DNA of 64,000 nucleotides from Nostoc sp. NMS7 (GTDB taxonomy: Bacteria > Cyanobacteriota > Cyanobacteriia > Cyanobacteriales > Nostocaceae), in NCBI RefSeq assembly GCF_017115085.1, contig NZ_JABXKJ010000228.1, positions 1-64,000 on the forward strand, read 5' to 3'. Positions within the stretch are counted from its first letter, which is position 1, and each line of letters starts with the position of its first letter. The notes beneath the pieces were generated by a model. It made no database searches. It was not told where the DNA came from and saw only the letters and a list, made by a program, of their open reading frames with translations. Of the stretch, positions 52,797-61,952 are shown piece by piece. Made by a program: the position numbers and the translations under genes.

Positions 52797-53405
52797 TCAC
52801 ACAAGCATATCGTCAACCTGTTTTGCCTGTTCATAAGCGGCGTTGATTATGGTCATTTGCTCATCAGAACCGCCGTTATCTGGATGATGTTGTCTTGCCA
52901 GCTTTCTGTATGCTTCCTTTACTTCATCTTCGGTTGTACGGGGACTAACACCAAGTACATCCCACCATTTTTTCTCTTGCTGTGGTGGTAGTGCTTGATA
53001 CCCCGCGAATGCTTGCTCAACACTCCCCATTCCCCAGCGCTCGATTCCGCACATAGCTGCAATGTGCAAGCCAATTGCTCTGAGATTATGCCTTACTTTT
53101 AGCCAGCGATTGCAACACAGCACATAGTTTTTATCTTTGATTTTGAAATAAACAGCAACGCCTGGATCGTCTGGTTCTTTGGGCCTTGCATAAGGGAAAC
53201 CGTCTTGGCGCGTTGGTACATTGCTAGAAATTATGATGTTCTTTGCTCCCAACAGCCGAAGCTCCTTAAGTAGGGGAGCAATGCTCCAAAGTGAGGTGCT
53301 AAAACCAAGAACGAAAATAGGTATTTTGGGATGCGATCGCAACCAAATAAACCTGGTTTTATTGAGAATATGACGATGTAGTTGATAATCAAACCCCGAC
53401 CTCAC
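52797..53405 (-). CDS. protein with C-terminal J domain
   Basis: The 202-residue protein ends in a J domain (about residues 140-195) with 'WWDVLGVSPRTTEDEVKEAY' and the HPD tripeptide ('RQHHPDNGGS'), which stimulates DnaK-type chaperones. The N-terminal 130 residues ('VYFKIKDKNYVLCCNRWLKV') occur with a J domain in other cyanobacterial proteins but have no known role. The only start is GTG 53405, which lies inside the right arm of a 24-bp inverted repeat; the left arm is inside the coding sequence. Confidence 0.82.
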   Translation of the reverse strand: MRSGFDYQLHRHILNKTRFIWLRSHPKIPIFVLGFSTSLWSIAPLLKELRLLGAKNIIISSNVPTRQDGFPYARPKEPDDPGVAVYFKIKDKNYVLCCNRWLKVRHNLRAIGLHIAAMCGIERWGMGSVEQAFAGYQALPPQQEKKWWDVLGVSPRTTEDEVKEAYRKLARQHHPDNGGSDEQMTIINAAYEQAKQVDDMLV

Positions 53406-53422
53406 TTTGGAGCATTGCTCCC
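53274..53422. repeat. 24-bp perfect inverted repeat spanning the start of the J-domain gene
   Basis: GGGAGCAATGCTCCAAAGTG... (53274-53297) is repeated in inverse orientation at 53399-53422, with 101 bp between. TTAAGTAGG flanks both arms. The right arm holds the GTG start codon and the left arm is coding. Inversion of the centre would destroy the present N-terminal frame. Confidence 0.7.
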
Positions 53423-53621
53423 GTTAAGTAGGTCATTTCGTGCAGTTGAGAAATTTACCTCAAATCGTGCCGCTTCTTGTTTGTGCTGCGGTGTTCTGGG
53501 GTAGATGGTTGTCCAAGTCAGGGGATATGAGATGTTTTGAGTCATTTATTATTTTGATCCTCCCAATCACTAATCCTCTACTCAAGTCTGAGAAATAGCA
53601 ACTATAGCTGAGGTGCGTCAC

Positions 53622-53798
53622 AAGAGGCAGGGGAGCGGGGAGCGGGGAGTAGGGGGAGGATTGGAAGAAGCTTGTACTCCCACCAATCGAGAACGCTCTC
53701 TTATGGGCGGGGCTTGATACCCATGTTCCGCTCCGCTTCACGGCTTCGGGACTTTCTATTGCTCCCCCTGCTCCCTGCCCCCTGCCCCTCCGCCTCTT
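53622..53798. repeat. G-rich/C-rich inverted repeat
   Basis: AAGAGGCAGGGGAGCGGGGA (from 53622) pairs imperfectly with the C-rich stretch ending GCCCCTCCGCCTCTT (53761-53798). Such GGGGAGCAGGGG-type repeats are common between genes in Nostoc. It lies within the 558-bp spacer 53406-53963, in which I find no gene. Confidence 0.6.
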
Positions 53799-53963
53799 CG
53801 GTCACCAAACAGCCCGACTTCGGTATTGCTTGCCTTGCTGCCAATTTTCAAGCGAGGAAATTTCAGGCAGGCTCACGTTCTGGTTCCTCATTGACTTGCT
53901 CTGCAAGACTCGTGGTTTATATGCGTCGCTCTTTTTGGGATGTAAGCTAAAAGTACAAAAGAT

Positions 53964-54767
53964 ATGAGTGAACATCCTATGCAGCAGTCCACAAAAGGCA
54001 ATTACAGGGATTTTTGGCGACAGCTTGTTACGTTGGCTGCAATCTTTGGTGCTTTCGTTATCAACGTAGTATCGAACATTTTTCCGCTCAATGGACTCAG
54101 TATCGGGGAAATTTCCAATACTTTGTTTAAAAATGTCCTGGTTATCCCTGCTAATTACGCCTTTGCTATTTGGGGGCTGATTTACCTTGGGTTGTTTGCT
54201 TTTGGGGTATACCAAGCTCTACCTGACCAACGAGATGACCCTGATTTACGTCAGACAGGTTATCTGTTAGTGATTGCCTGTGTTGCTCAAAGTATTTGGG
54301 TGTATCTGTTTTTGTCTCGGCTTTTTGCTCTTTCTGTAATTGCAATGCTTTTGATTCTGTTGCCCCTAATTGGTGTTTATGTGCAGTTAGAAATTGGCAA
54401 TAAGCGTGTACCTCGGCTCAAGAAATGGTGTATTCACTTTCCGATCAGCATTTATCTGGGCTGGATTAGCGTGGCGACCATTGTCAACGTAGCGTGTGCC
54501 TTGTATTTTCACGCGTGGAACGGTTGGGGGATTTCTGCCGTAACATGGACTCTGATCATGGTATTGATAGCAACAGCAGTTGCAGCATTTATTGTCATCC
54601 AGCGTCGAGACATCGCTTATACAGGAGTAATACTTTGGGCATTGGTGGCGATCGCACTCAAGCACTCTGATAATTCAATGCTCAGAAATGCCGCGTTGGT
54701 TTTGGCAATTGTCTTAGTTTTGACAGCTACGATTAACAGCTTACGCCCCCAACAAGAACATATTTAA
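53964..54767 (+). CDS. TspO/MBR-like tryptophan-rich membrane protein
   Basis: The 267-residue protein has about seven hydrophobic segments and aromatic-rich loops such as 'NYAFAIWGLIYLGLFAFGVY', 'CVAQSIWVYLFL' and 'YLGWISVATIVNVACALYF', resembling the TspO-related tryptophan-rich sensory proteins. It is longer than classical five-helix TspO (about 160 residues) and belongs to the larger variant common in cyanobacteria. A tetrapyrrole or stress-signalling role is suggested for the family, not shown here. Confidence 0.72.
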   Translation: MSEHPMQQSTKGNYRDFWRQLVTLAAIFGAFVINVVSNIFPLNGLSIGEISNTLFKNVLVIPANYAFAIWGLIYLGLFAFGVYQALPDQRDDPDLRQTGYLLVIACVAQSIWVYLFLSRLFALSVIAMLLILLPLIGVYVQLEIGNKRVPRLKKWCIHFPISIYLGWISVATIVNVACALYFHAWNGWGISAVTWTLIMVLIATAVAAFIVIQRRDIAYTGVILWALVAIALKHSDNSMLRNAALVLAIVLVLTATINSLRPQQEHI

Positions 54768-54880
54768 GTGCAATGGCGTACCCGCCCACTGTAGGCTCAC
54801 GCCCAAAAATTAACATTCATTGATGATGTCCTCACTAGCATTGTACTAGCGTAATACACTGAAAGTAAGAAGTCGGATAG

Positions 54881-55690
54881 TTGACTGTGGAATTATCAAC
54901 ACTACAAGGACAACCAGCAAGCATTCTCGGTTTGGCAGGGCAATCGATAGACGCTGCAACTGTTTTGTTGGCATTTGAAGCGGGAATCAATTACTTTTTC
55001 TTTTACAATTTAGAATCTGAAAACTTTTTGAGTGGCTTAAAATCTCTGTTGGTTACAAAGCATCAGCAGGTCTTGGTGGCAACGGGGAGTGAAAATCGGG
55101 ATATAAGCTCTTTACGCCTTTACCTCGACTCTGTGCGCCATCGCCTAGATGTCGAGCAGGTGGATGTATTTTTTATTGAATATGTTTCGCCTGCTGACGA
55201 CATAACCCAGGTTCAGGTGTTGCTTGATGAACTTTATTCGTGGAAAGATTTTGGACTTGTGCGCTACGTGGGAGTTACCACACACAACCGAGCCATAGCT
55301 TTAGAAATGATAGAACGCCATCAGTGTGATGTGTTGATGCACCGCTACAATATGGCACATCGTCAGGCAGAAGAAGATGTTTTACCTGCTGCTCAAAAAG
55401 CTGGTATTCCCGTGGTGGCATTCACTTGCACGCGCTGGGGAACATTGCTCAAAGGTGATCACAACTGGCACGGAAAGTTACCTACCGCAGCAGACTGTTA
55501 TCGCTATGCGCTAAAGCATCCAGGGGTGCGTCTGGCGCTCACCGCCCCCAAAACTAGGCAGCAATTAGAAGAAAATCTTGCTGTTCTACACGCGCCCAAA
55601 ATTGAAGCCCAAAAAATAGCTAAATGGCACTCATACGGGAACTTAATTTATGGAACTGGGCAAGATGCGTTTGATACTCAATGGGTTTGA
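54881..55690 (+). CDS. aldo/keto reductase-like protein lacking the usual catalytic residues
   Basis: The 269-residue protein starts at TTG 54881 (or GTG 54887). It keeps the AKR barrel pattern: 'GQSIDAATVLLAFEAGINYF', 'RHRLDVEQVDVFFIEYVSPA', 'DFGLVRYVGVTTHNRAIAL', 'CDVLMHRYNMAHRQAEEDVL' and a C-terminal 'TAPKTRQQLEENLAVL'. However, the positions of the usual tetrad look replaced: no D-T-A after the second strand, 'LVATGS' where lysine is expected, and E instead of H in 'FFIEYV'. It may be a non-catalytic or altered member. Confidence 0.72.
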   Translation: MTVELSTLQGQPASILGLAGQSIDAATVLLAFEAGINYFFFYNLESENFLSGLKSLLVTKHQQVLVATGSENRDISSLRLYLDSVRHRLDVEQVDVFFIEYVSPADDITQVQVLLDELYSWKDFGLVRYVGVTTHNRAIALEMIERHQCDVLMHRYNMAHRQAEEDVLPAAQKAGIPVVAFTCTRWGTLLKGDHNWHGKLPTAADCYRYALKHPGVRLALTAPKTRQQLEENLAVLHAPKIEAQKIAKWHSYGNLIYGTGQDAFDTQWV

Positions 55691-56130
55691 GAGGTGGAAT
55701 GGTTGAGGGGAGCGATCGCATAACACGAAACCACATTGGGATTTGACTGGGATGCAGACCTTTTTCAAGCCTTCGCGCAGAGCGCGTCTCGTAGAGAGGA
55801 AATTTGGCTCAGTAGCTGTTGCTCAGTCCGCCGCACTTTGACATGATCCATCTGTGAGATAAGCTACGTAATAGATGCTTGAATATAGAAATCAAACAAA
55901 AAACCAATTATACCTATGTCGAAGATTGAAAACTTAGGAGTAGTGTAGAGGAATATTTGGATGGATTGGCAGCAGGCAGTGACGTTCTGGAGTTGAAGCG
56001 GTTAGAAGCAAGGGGAATTCCTACGAACCTGGCTTTGGAAGTGATGGTGATTATACCAAAGGTAATTGATGGCACGGCTACTCCGTCGATAAGTTGTCCG
56101 AGGGCTAATGATTAAAAGCCAGTCTTGTCC
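55691..56130. other. 440-bp spacer with a decayed-looking frame
   Basis: Between about 55945 and 56110 an open frame without a start reads 'SVEEYLDGLAAGSDVLELKR' and 'GIPTNLALEVMVIIPKVIDG' to a stop. It matches nothing I know. There is no other coding sign. Confidence 0.35.
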
Positions 56131-57672
56131 TTAACTTATCTCCTCCAACATAGCTAAATGCTTACTCAAAGGAGCCAGGGTATTAGCAACAATCATCCCA
56201 CTAGCGACGACGGCGGGTAAACCGATGCCGGGGAATGTGGAGTCACCGCAGCACATCAATCCCGCTAAAGGTGTACCGTGACCAGGAAATAAACCTTTAG
56301 CGGCAGAAATTGCCGGGCCATAGGAACCATGATGGCGGCCTAAAAAACGTTCGTGGGTGAGGGGTGTACCAACCAGGGTGATTTCGCAACGGGTGCGGAT
56401 ATCGCTGATGATTCGTTCTAAAGCTTGCCACATCACCTCGGCGCGCGATCGCTTTTGTTGCTCATATTCCTGGCTTCTCCTATCTAGCCCTTGCCAAAGT
56501 GCGTAGGGTTCATTACCGGGAGTGTAAACGTGAATTACGTGTTTACTTGGGGGTGCAAGGGATGGGTCAAGAATTGAGGGTATTGATACCACCACAACAT
56601 TTTGCGGTGCAGTAATGCCCAATTGCCAATCATTAACCACAATATAATGACAAGCTAAATCTGCTGGTAAACCTTGAGCATCAATACCAAGATGCAAGTG
56701 CATAAAACTATCACACTCTGGTATGGCTTGGCGTTGACTACGGAATTTGTTTGGTACTGCTCCTTCTGGTAATAGTTTTAACGTATCCCATACCGAAGCA
56801 TTAGAAACAACTGCTCGCCGCGCTCGAATTTCTTGCCCATTTCGCAGTTTGACACCTACTGCCCGTTTACCTTGTACCAAAACTTGCTCAACATGAGAGC
56901 CTAACATTAATTTCCCGCCATGTTTTTCTAGTCCTTGCACCAGTGCATTGACTAAAGCAGCACTACCACCAACAGGGTAATCTAACGTTACTCCTGGTTT
57001 GTACCACTCCGCAAACATAAATGCGACTTCCGCGGCGTTAGTTCCTGATGCTGGTAGTCCAGAAAGGAGAAAACACAACAAGTTCAACCAGTTAATAATA
57101 AAGGGGTCATAGACAACACCATTCACGATCCGGTCAAAAGACCCCGTTAACTTAAGAATATTGGCAGTATGTTTAGCTAACGATGGAGCAAATTTACTGA
57201 TAGTTAAAGCTGCACCTATATCTAAACGTAATGCAGATGCAGGGAGAGCGCTCGCAGCTGCGGCTAGTGGTGTCATCACCGCTTGCAAGCGTCGCCATTG
57301 GGACACTGCATCTTCACCTCGCAGCCTTGCCAGCACTTCACAAAACTGTTCTGCACCCACAGATGTATCAAAATCACCTTCTGGTAGCCGACAACCCCAA
57401 GTATCATAAGTTACACACGGCAAATCCACACCAATTACATCTAGCACTTGTCGTAAAGGGTTAACCGAAGGAGTGTAAGACAACCCAGAGTAAAGAGAAG
57501 GGCCACTATCAAACTTAAATCCTTGACGTTCAAAACTGTGCGCCGCTCCACCAGCAATTGTATGACTCTCACAAACAGTCACATCAAAGCCATATCGCGC
57601 CAAAACAGCAGCACAACTCAACCCCCCTATACCACTACCAATTACAACTACATCTTTTTGGTTCATAGTCAT
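56131..57672 (-). CDS. CrtI/CrtISO-like FAD oxidoreductase
   Basis: The 513-residue protein belongs to the phytoene-desaturase/carotenoid-isomerase superfamily: dinucleotide motif 'VVVIGSGIGGLSCAAVLARY', 'GGAAHSFERQGFKFDSGPSL', the internal 'YPVGGSAALVNALVQGLEKH' and the C-terminal 'LMCCGDSTFPGIGLPAVVAS'. Members desaturate, isomerise or saturate carotenoids or retinoids. The substrate cannot be read from sequence; it differs from canonical CrtH. It is intact and monocistronic. Confidence 0.82.
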   Translation of the reverse strand: MTMNQKDVVVIGSGIGGLSCAAVLARYGFDVTVCESHTIAGGAAHSFERQGFKFDSGPSLYSGLSYTPSVNPLRQVLDVIGVDLPCVTYDTWGCRLPEGDFDTSVGAEQFCEVLARLRGEDAVSQWRRLQAVMTPLAAAASALPASALRLDIGAALTISKFAPSLAKHTANILKLTGSFDRIVNGVVYDPFIINWLNLLCFLLSGLPASGTNAAEVAFMFAEWYKPGVTLDYPVGGSAALVNALVQGLEKHGGKLMLGSHVEQVLVQGKRAVGVKLRNGQEIRARRAVVSNASVWDTLKLLPEGAVPNKFRSQRQAIPECDSFMHLHLGIDAQGLPADLACHYIVVNDWQLGITAPQNVVVVSIPSILDPSLAPPSKHVIHVYTPGNEPYALWQGLDRRSQEYEQQKRSRAEVMWQALERIISDIRTRCEITLVGTPLTHERFLGRHHGSYGPAISAAKGLFPGHGTPLAGLMCCGDSTFPGIGLPAVVASGMIVANTLAPLSKHLAMLEEIS

Positions 57673-58223
57673 TAGTTATTAGTGCGTAGTCTATAGTTAT
57701 TGTGCCAAGTTTTTCACTCTCAATAACTGAGGAGAAAGCAGATTCTCTAATATTTGGGTTTGCTGTGTCATTTTTCAAAGCGGGAATTTTGTTAGTGGGA
57801 CTTAGACAAAAAGTAGCCAGAAAAAAGCCTCAAATTTATATACAGAGAGACTTTGACATCGTTTTGTCTAGTCTCTTGATATATCTGGGTTTTAAGCATT
57901 TTTGAGCATTTAGTGTATTTTTCTTGCCCTGTATGGGTTTGAGGATTGTTTGTGCCTCAAAAATGTTTAAGTCCCGATAAATGCCTAGCTTGTCGCCTTC
58001 GGCATCGCTCAAAATTATTGCTACTGACGATCGCTCTTTGGGGGTGCAACTTTGACTCTAAGAATTTGGACTATGGGCGTGTAGGCGATCTCCTCCGGCA
58101 GGCGCTCCGCACCATCGCACCTCCCCTACTTCTCCCCTATCTTTGAGTAAATCTGTAGTTGGGCTTGTAGATAAAAGTATTAATCTTGGAAATCTCTAGT
58201 TAAAATCTTACATTTTAAGTAAT
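57673..58223. other. 551-bp spacer
   Basis: No convincing gene. A 67-codon plus-strand frame at 57702-57905 has a hydrophobic middle but looks accidental. The stretch around 57985 (GCCTTCGGCATCGCTC) and 58090 (CTCCGGCAGGCGCTCCG) is the kind of dispersed repeat found throughout these genomes. Confidence 0.4.
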
Positions 58224-58952
58224 ATGATATACAAAAATTTATTGTGGATATTACCAGTTGCTTCTACACTAAACTTTTTAGTTGCTATACCAGAGGCGCA
58301 AGCCAACTGTCCTGGTTCTGTTCAGCCGCTTGAGGAAGTGCAACCGCAAGTGCAGCAACATTGGGATGAATTACAGCGCCAAAAAACTTACCCTTGGGGC
58401 ACAACAAAAGTGTATGAACGCTTAATTGGCGATCGCATTACCCTAGCTGCAAGTTTCGATCAGCTGCGTGGTTCACACAAACAGGAAGCCCTCAACTTGC
58501 TACGACTCGGCAATTACTTACATAGCGTTTATGCCAGTGATGGCCGCTTGCTTTCGGCGGTGTATGACGCTTGTACGCGGTTTGATATGTTAACAGAGAA
58601 GGCACGCTATAGCTGGTTTTACAACAGTGTTGGGCGATGGCTACCCTCCAACTTGCCTCGTGAAGCTCTGCGGAATGCTGGCCGTCCATCTTGGCGACAG
58701 GTGCGTGTACCCATTAGCGAGGCGCAAGAGCGATCAATCCGCAATTTGTTCTGGAATAGAATGGGCTACACTCAAGCGAACAATGGTATGTGGATTGGCT
58801 GGGTTCCAGAACACGGTTATTTTGAAATTAATGTACCCAATGGCTACAACATCAAGCAATTGGGGCAATTTTGGCGTTCGGCTCCACGTAACTATCGCTA
58901 CATCGTACTATCAACTGACGGTTCATTAGTATTTGATGCTAACTTTGATTGA
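58224..58952 (+). CDS. secreted hypothetical protein
   Basis: The 242-residue protein has a clear signal peptide (residues 1-28, 'KNLLWILPVASTLNFLVAI', cleavage after AQA). The mature part is soluble, with 'YSWFYNSVGRWLPSNLPREA' and 'WIGWVPEHGYFEINVPNGYN'. I do not recognise the family. It is probably periplasmic. Isolated gene. Confidence 0.65.
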   Translation: MIYKNLLWILPVASTLNFLVAIPEAQANCPGSVQPLEEVQPQVQQHWDELQRQKTYPWGTTKVYERLIGDRITLAASFDQLRGSHKQEALNLLRLGNYLHSVYASDGRLLSAVYDACTRFDMLTEKARYSWFYNSVGRWLPSNLPREALRNAGRPSWRQVRVPISEAQERSIRNLFWNRMGYTQANNGMWIGWVPEHGYFEINVPNGYNIKQLGQFWRSAPRNYRYIVLSTDGSLVFDANFD

Positions 58953-59555
58953 CTATCATCATGTATCAGAGCGTCATTCCGTAGAAAATCTAAATGTTTG
59001 TCCAAAACGCTCATAATTACCACTTTCAGTAAACCAAAAAGTTTTTTAGAAGCTTTACCAAGCAAACATTTCAGCCAAAGTCAGAGATATCACAAAACAA
59101 CGTTTTGTTGAGCATTTCAGACGATCACCCTAGTCATCTTCAAGCGATCGCTCTAAGATCCCTCTAAAACCAATGGTCAATACTCCTGATTAACGATGGC
59201 TGAAACCCTTGTTTTTTCGTTGGCTTTTAAAAGTTTGTGGTTTACTGACTTTATTTGTAGTTTTAACTGAGTTGATAGTCTGTGCGATGGCGTACCCGCC
59301 CACCGAAAGCGATCGCTCCTCTACCTCGTTTAATTTTTCGTCGCTTGTATTTTCTAGGAGCGATCGCGCAGCGTTTCCAAGAGTTGCCCGTCGCAGACAT
59401 GGCACGTCTAACAAAACAATAGCGCCCACCTAACTCTCTTGATTTTTCATCTCGAAAACAACTTATGAGTGAATTTAATTGGGCGGATATGTTTAAGATG
59501 AACTGAAATTTATTTAAGCGATCGCTGACGGTTCATTCGGTAAGCAATCAGAAAA
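58953..59555. other. 603-bp spacer with dispersed repeats
   Basis: Nothing that looks like a gene on either strand. GCGATGGCGTACCCGCCCACC at 59284 belongs to a repeat also seen at 54772 and 61076, and there are several HIP1 sites. Confidence 0.4.
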
Positions 59556-60992
59556 TCACTGATCTACCAACAGGTTGTCCCCAGTTCTATTCCAGTTTTG
59601 ATCGCTCTTCTTGATGATTCGCTGTAACACCTGCCTTAGAACACTGGGATGGAAAAATACACTGGGAGGTTTAAGTAGGTGCATCACTTCTAAGAAAAGC
59701 TTGTGGATGTCAGGGCTTTGGGCAGCCAGCAGCAACACTTGATCTAGATAGTACTGCATGAGTTGCGTCATCCAATTGGGTCGTCCGCCCACAGTAGTAT
59801 GCCAGCGAAAATCTTCACCTGTTGCCATTAGCCAAGGGACTGCAATTATTTTGCTAAGTTGCTTTTGAAAGCTTTGAGATAGCCCGACTAAATTTCCATC
59901 AGCATGGCGAGATAATTGCTTATTCAAAGACTCATCTAACGTCAATGCACCTAGAGCCGCAGTAGTCATGCCTTGTCCATAGACGGGATTGAAAGCACAA
60001 ACAGCATCACCTATTACCACAAACCCTGACGGCAATCTCGACAGTTTTTCATAGTGAAGCCACCTATTTTCCGTGCGGTGATAGGCTCTCACAGGCGAAA
60101 TGGCTTGAGCATCTTTAATTACTTCGTAGATAATTGGATTGCGTAAGCTACGAGCAAAGTCTAAAAACCCAGCTTCGTCAGTTGGTGGATAATCTCGACC
60201 AATTCCAGCAAGTGTAACTATCCAACAATTTCCTTCGATTGCAGACATTACACCACCGCGTGTGCCTGGGGCTTTTGCCGTTACCAATGCACCCTGCCAA
60301 TCAGCCGGAAAGTTTTCTCTCAGTTGATATAAGCGACTAGCATAGCCCAAAAAGGAATTAATCACAGTTTCTTTTGGCGGTGTATAACCCATTGCTTCTA
60401 ACCACCCAGGAGCGAGAGAATTACGTCCGCTAGCATCTACTACTAAATCAGCAGTGAAATCTGTTTGTTTGGGAGAGTTATCTTGCCTCTGATCAAATTT
60501 TCGGCGTACCTGCACACCCGTGACCTGAGTTTTGTTGGGGTTAGACAGCAATCCAGTAACAATTGTTGCTTGTACAAATACAACACGGTTATTCGTAGCT
60601 AAACGACGGCGGATAATCCATTCGAGTAAGTTCCGACTTAAATTGTAGAAGTTCAAATCGGAATTAAAGCGGGGTGTCCATCCTCCTAAGCCATACCACA
60701 GGTAATCAGCACTAGCGTTAATGGCGACTGCGCCGGATGCCGCTAATTCAGTCTGGATACCTGGAAAAAGCTGTTCTAAGATATCCAAACCCCGTTTGAG
60801 TAAGACGTGGAGATGATGAGCTTGGGGTACACCAGGACGCTGTTCTGGTTGAGCGCTCAAATGATCGCGTTCGATAATTGTTACCCGGTTAAAGTATTTA
60901 GTCAGCACTTGCGCTGCTAGCAGTCCAGCGATACTTCCCCCAATGACAAGAGCGTGGCGTTCGTTTGGTTGGGTCATAGTTGAATTGAACAT
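59556..60992 (-). CDS. FAD-dependent monooxygenase-type protein
   Basis: The 478-residue protein (473 from the second ATG at 60977) has 'HALVIGGSIAGLLAAQVL', the DG-like 'TADLVVDASGRNSLAP' and the second FAD motif 'GFVVIGDAVCAFNPVYGQGM', as in flavin monooxygenases and epoxidases. The end is long and helical. No electron-transfer partner is adjacent. Substrate unknown. Confidence 0.8.
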   Translation of the reverse strand: MFNSTMTQPNERHALVIGGSIAGLLAAQVLTKYFNRVTIIERDHLSAQPEQRPGVPQAHHLHVLLKRGLDILEQLFPGIQTELAASGAVAINASADYLWYGLGGWTPRFNSDLNFYNLSRNLLEWIIRRRLATNNRVVFVQATIVTGLLSNPNKTQVTGVQVRRKFDQRQDNSPKQTDFTADLVVDASGRNSLAPGWLEAMGYTPPKETVINSFLGYASRLYQLRENFPADWQGALVTAKAPGTRGGVMSAIEGNCWIVTLAGIGRDYPPTDEAGFLDFARSLRNPIIYEVIKDAQAISPVRAYHRTENRWLHYEKLSRLPSGFVVIGDAVCAFNPVYGQGMTTAALGALTLDESLNKQLSRHADGNLVGLSQSFQKQLSKIIAVPWLMATGEDFRWHTTVGGRPNWMTQLMQYYLDQVLLLAAQSPDIHKLFLEVMHLLKPPSVFFHPSVLRQVLQRIIKKSDQNWNRTGDNLLVDQ

Positions 60993-61157
60993 CTGATATC
61001 CATGAATCCATAGTTACAGACTCTCATCTGAACATACAAGGCATCACCGTGCCATACTTGCTTGATAGTGGTGCGATGGCGTAGCCGCCTAATTCAAGTG
61101 CATCGCCAATCAATGGTCTAACAAAGTTCAAGCCCTGCCCCGATTCTCTAATTAGGT

Positions 61158-61952
61158 TTAACCACTGGAGGACGAAGGGATAAATCCGCCAAAACCCCCA
61201 TTAGGACGCTTATGGAGAGTAAGATTGGCAATCAATCTTACCCAAATTCCTAGCCAAGGAAATGCCCAAATCTTCAGAGGTTGAATAGGACGCGGGTCAG
61301 ATAAAGGCTTGTAACTGAGTGAGAGCTTGGCTTTTTGCCAAGTATTTAATATATAAGTCAAATCGCTAGCAAATTTGCGATCCGATTGGCGAACAACAAT
61401 CACACTATTAATACGTTGTTCAGTGAAAAAATTTACACTAGGAAAATCTGTAATAAAAACTACAGAACGATTGTCAAATAAATTTTCTGGAACAATACGA
61501 AAAGCTAAAGAATTACCTTGACGATTAGCATCTAGCAAGAAGGCGGGGGGTGCATTGTCGGGCAAATCGAGTTGGTGCAAGCTATCACAGCCCTGTACCA
61601 ATGTTGCCAAAATGGATTCTACATCTACTCTCGTCAATTCTTTCGTTGCTTCTAGAGATAAATTTCGTTCCTGAACAAATGCAGTTGGCAAAGGACAAGA
61701 ATTAAATAAAGGTACGGGTCGATATCCTTTTTTAGCTAATGCTAATCCGATATACACAGAATCCATTCCAGCTAAATCAACTACAATCGCCTTACCTTGC
61801 CCAACAGGTGGAACCCAGCTGAAATCTGGCGTTGGTAATTGGGTAATTATTGGCAATCTTCTGGGCAAGTGGGCAAACAATACTGGTTTCACCCAAGGCG
61901 ACCAAATGCTATCTGCGGGAGACCAAAGGTCAAAAACAGTTGATTCATCCAT
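61158..61952 (-). CDS. partner protein of the glutathionylspermidine-synthetase-like gene
   Basis: I do not recognise this 264-residue protein. It begins 'MDESTVFDLWSPADSIWSPW', has 'GKAIVVDLAGMDSVYIGLAL' and ends with a Gly/Ser-rich tail. Its start overlaps the end of the ATP-grasp-like gene by 8 bp, so the two are co-translated and should act together. Confidence 0.65.
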   Translation of the reverse strand: MDESTVFDLWSPADSIWSPWVKPVLFAHLPRRLPIITQLPTPDFSWVPPVGQGKAIVVDLAGMDSVYIGLALAKKGYRPVPLFNSCPLPTAFVQERNLSLEATKELTRVDVESILATLVQGCDSLHQLDLPDNAPPAFLLDANRQGNSLAFRIVPENLFDNRSVVFITDFPSVNFFTEQRINSVIVVRQSDRKFASDLTYILNTWQKAKLSLSYKPLSDPRPIQPLKIWAFPWLGIWVRLIANLTLHKRPNGGFGGFIPSSSSG

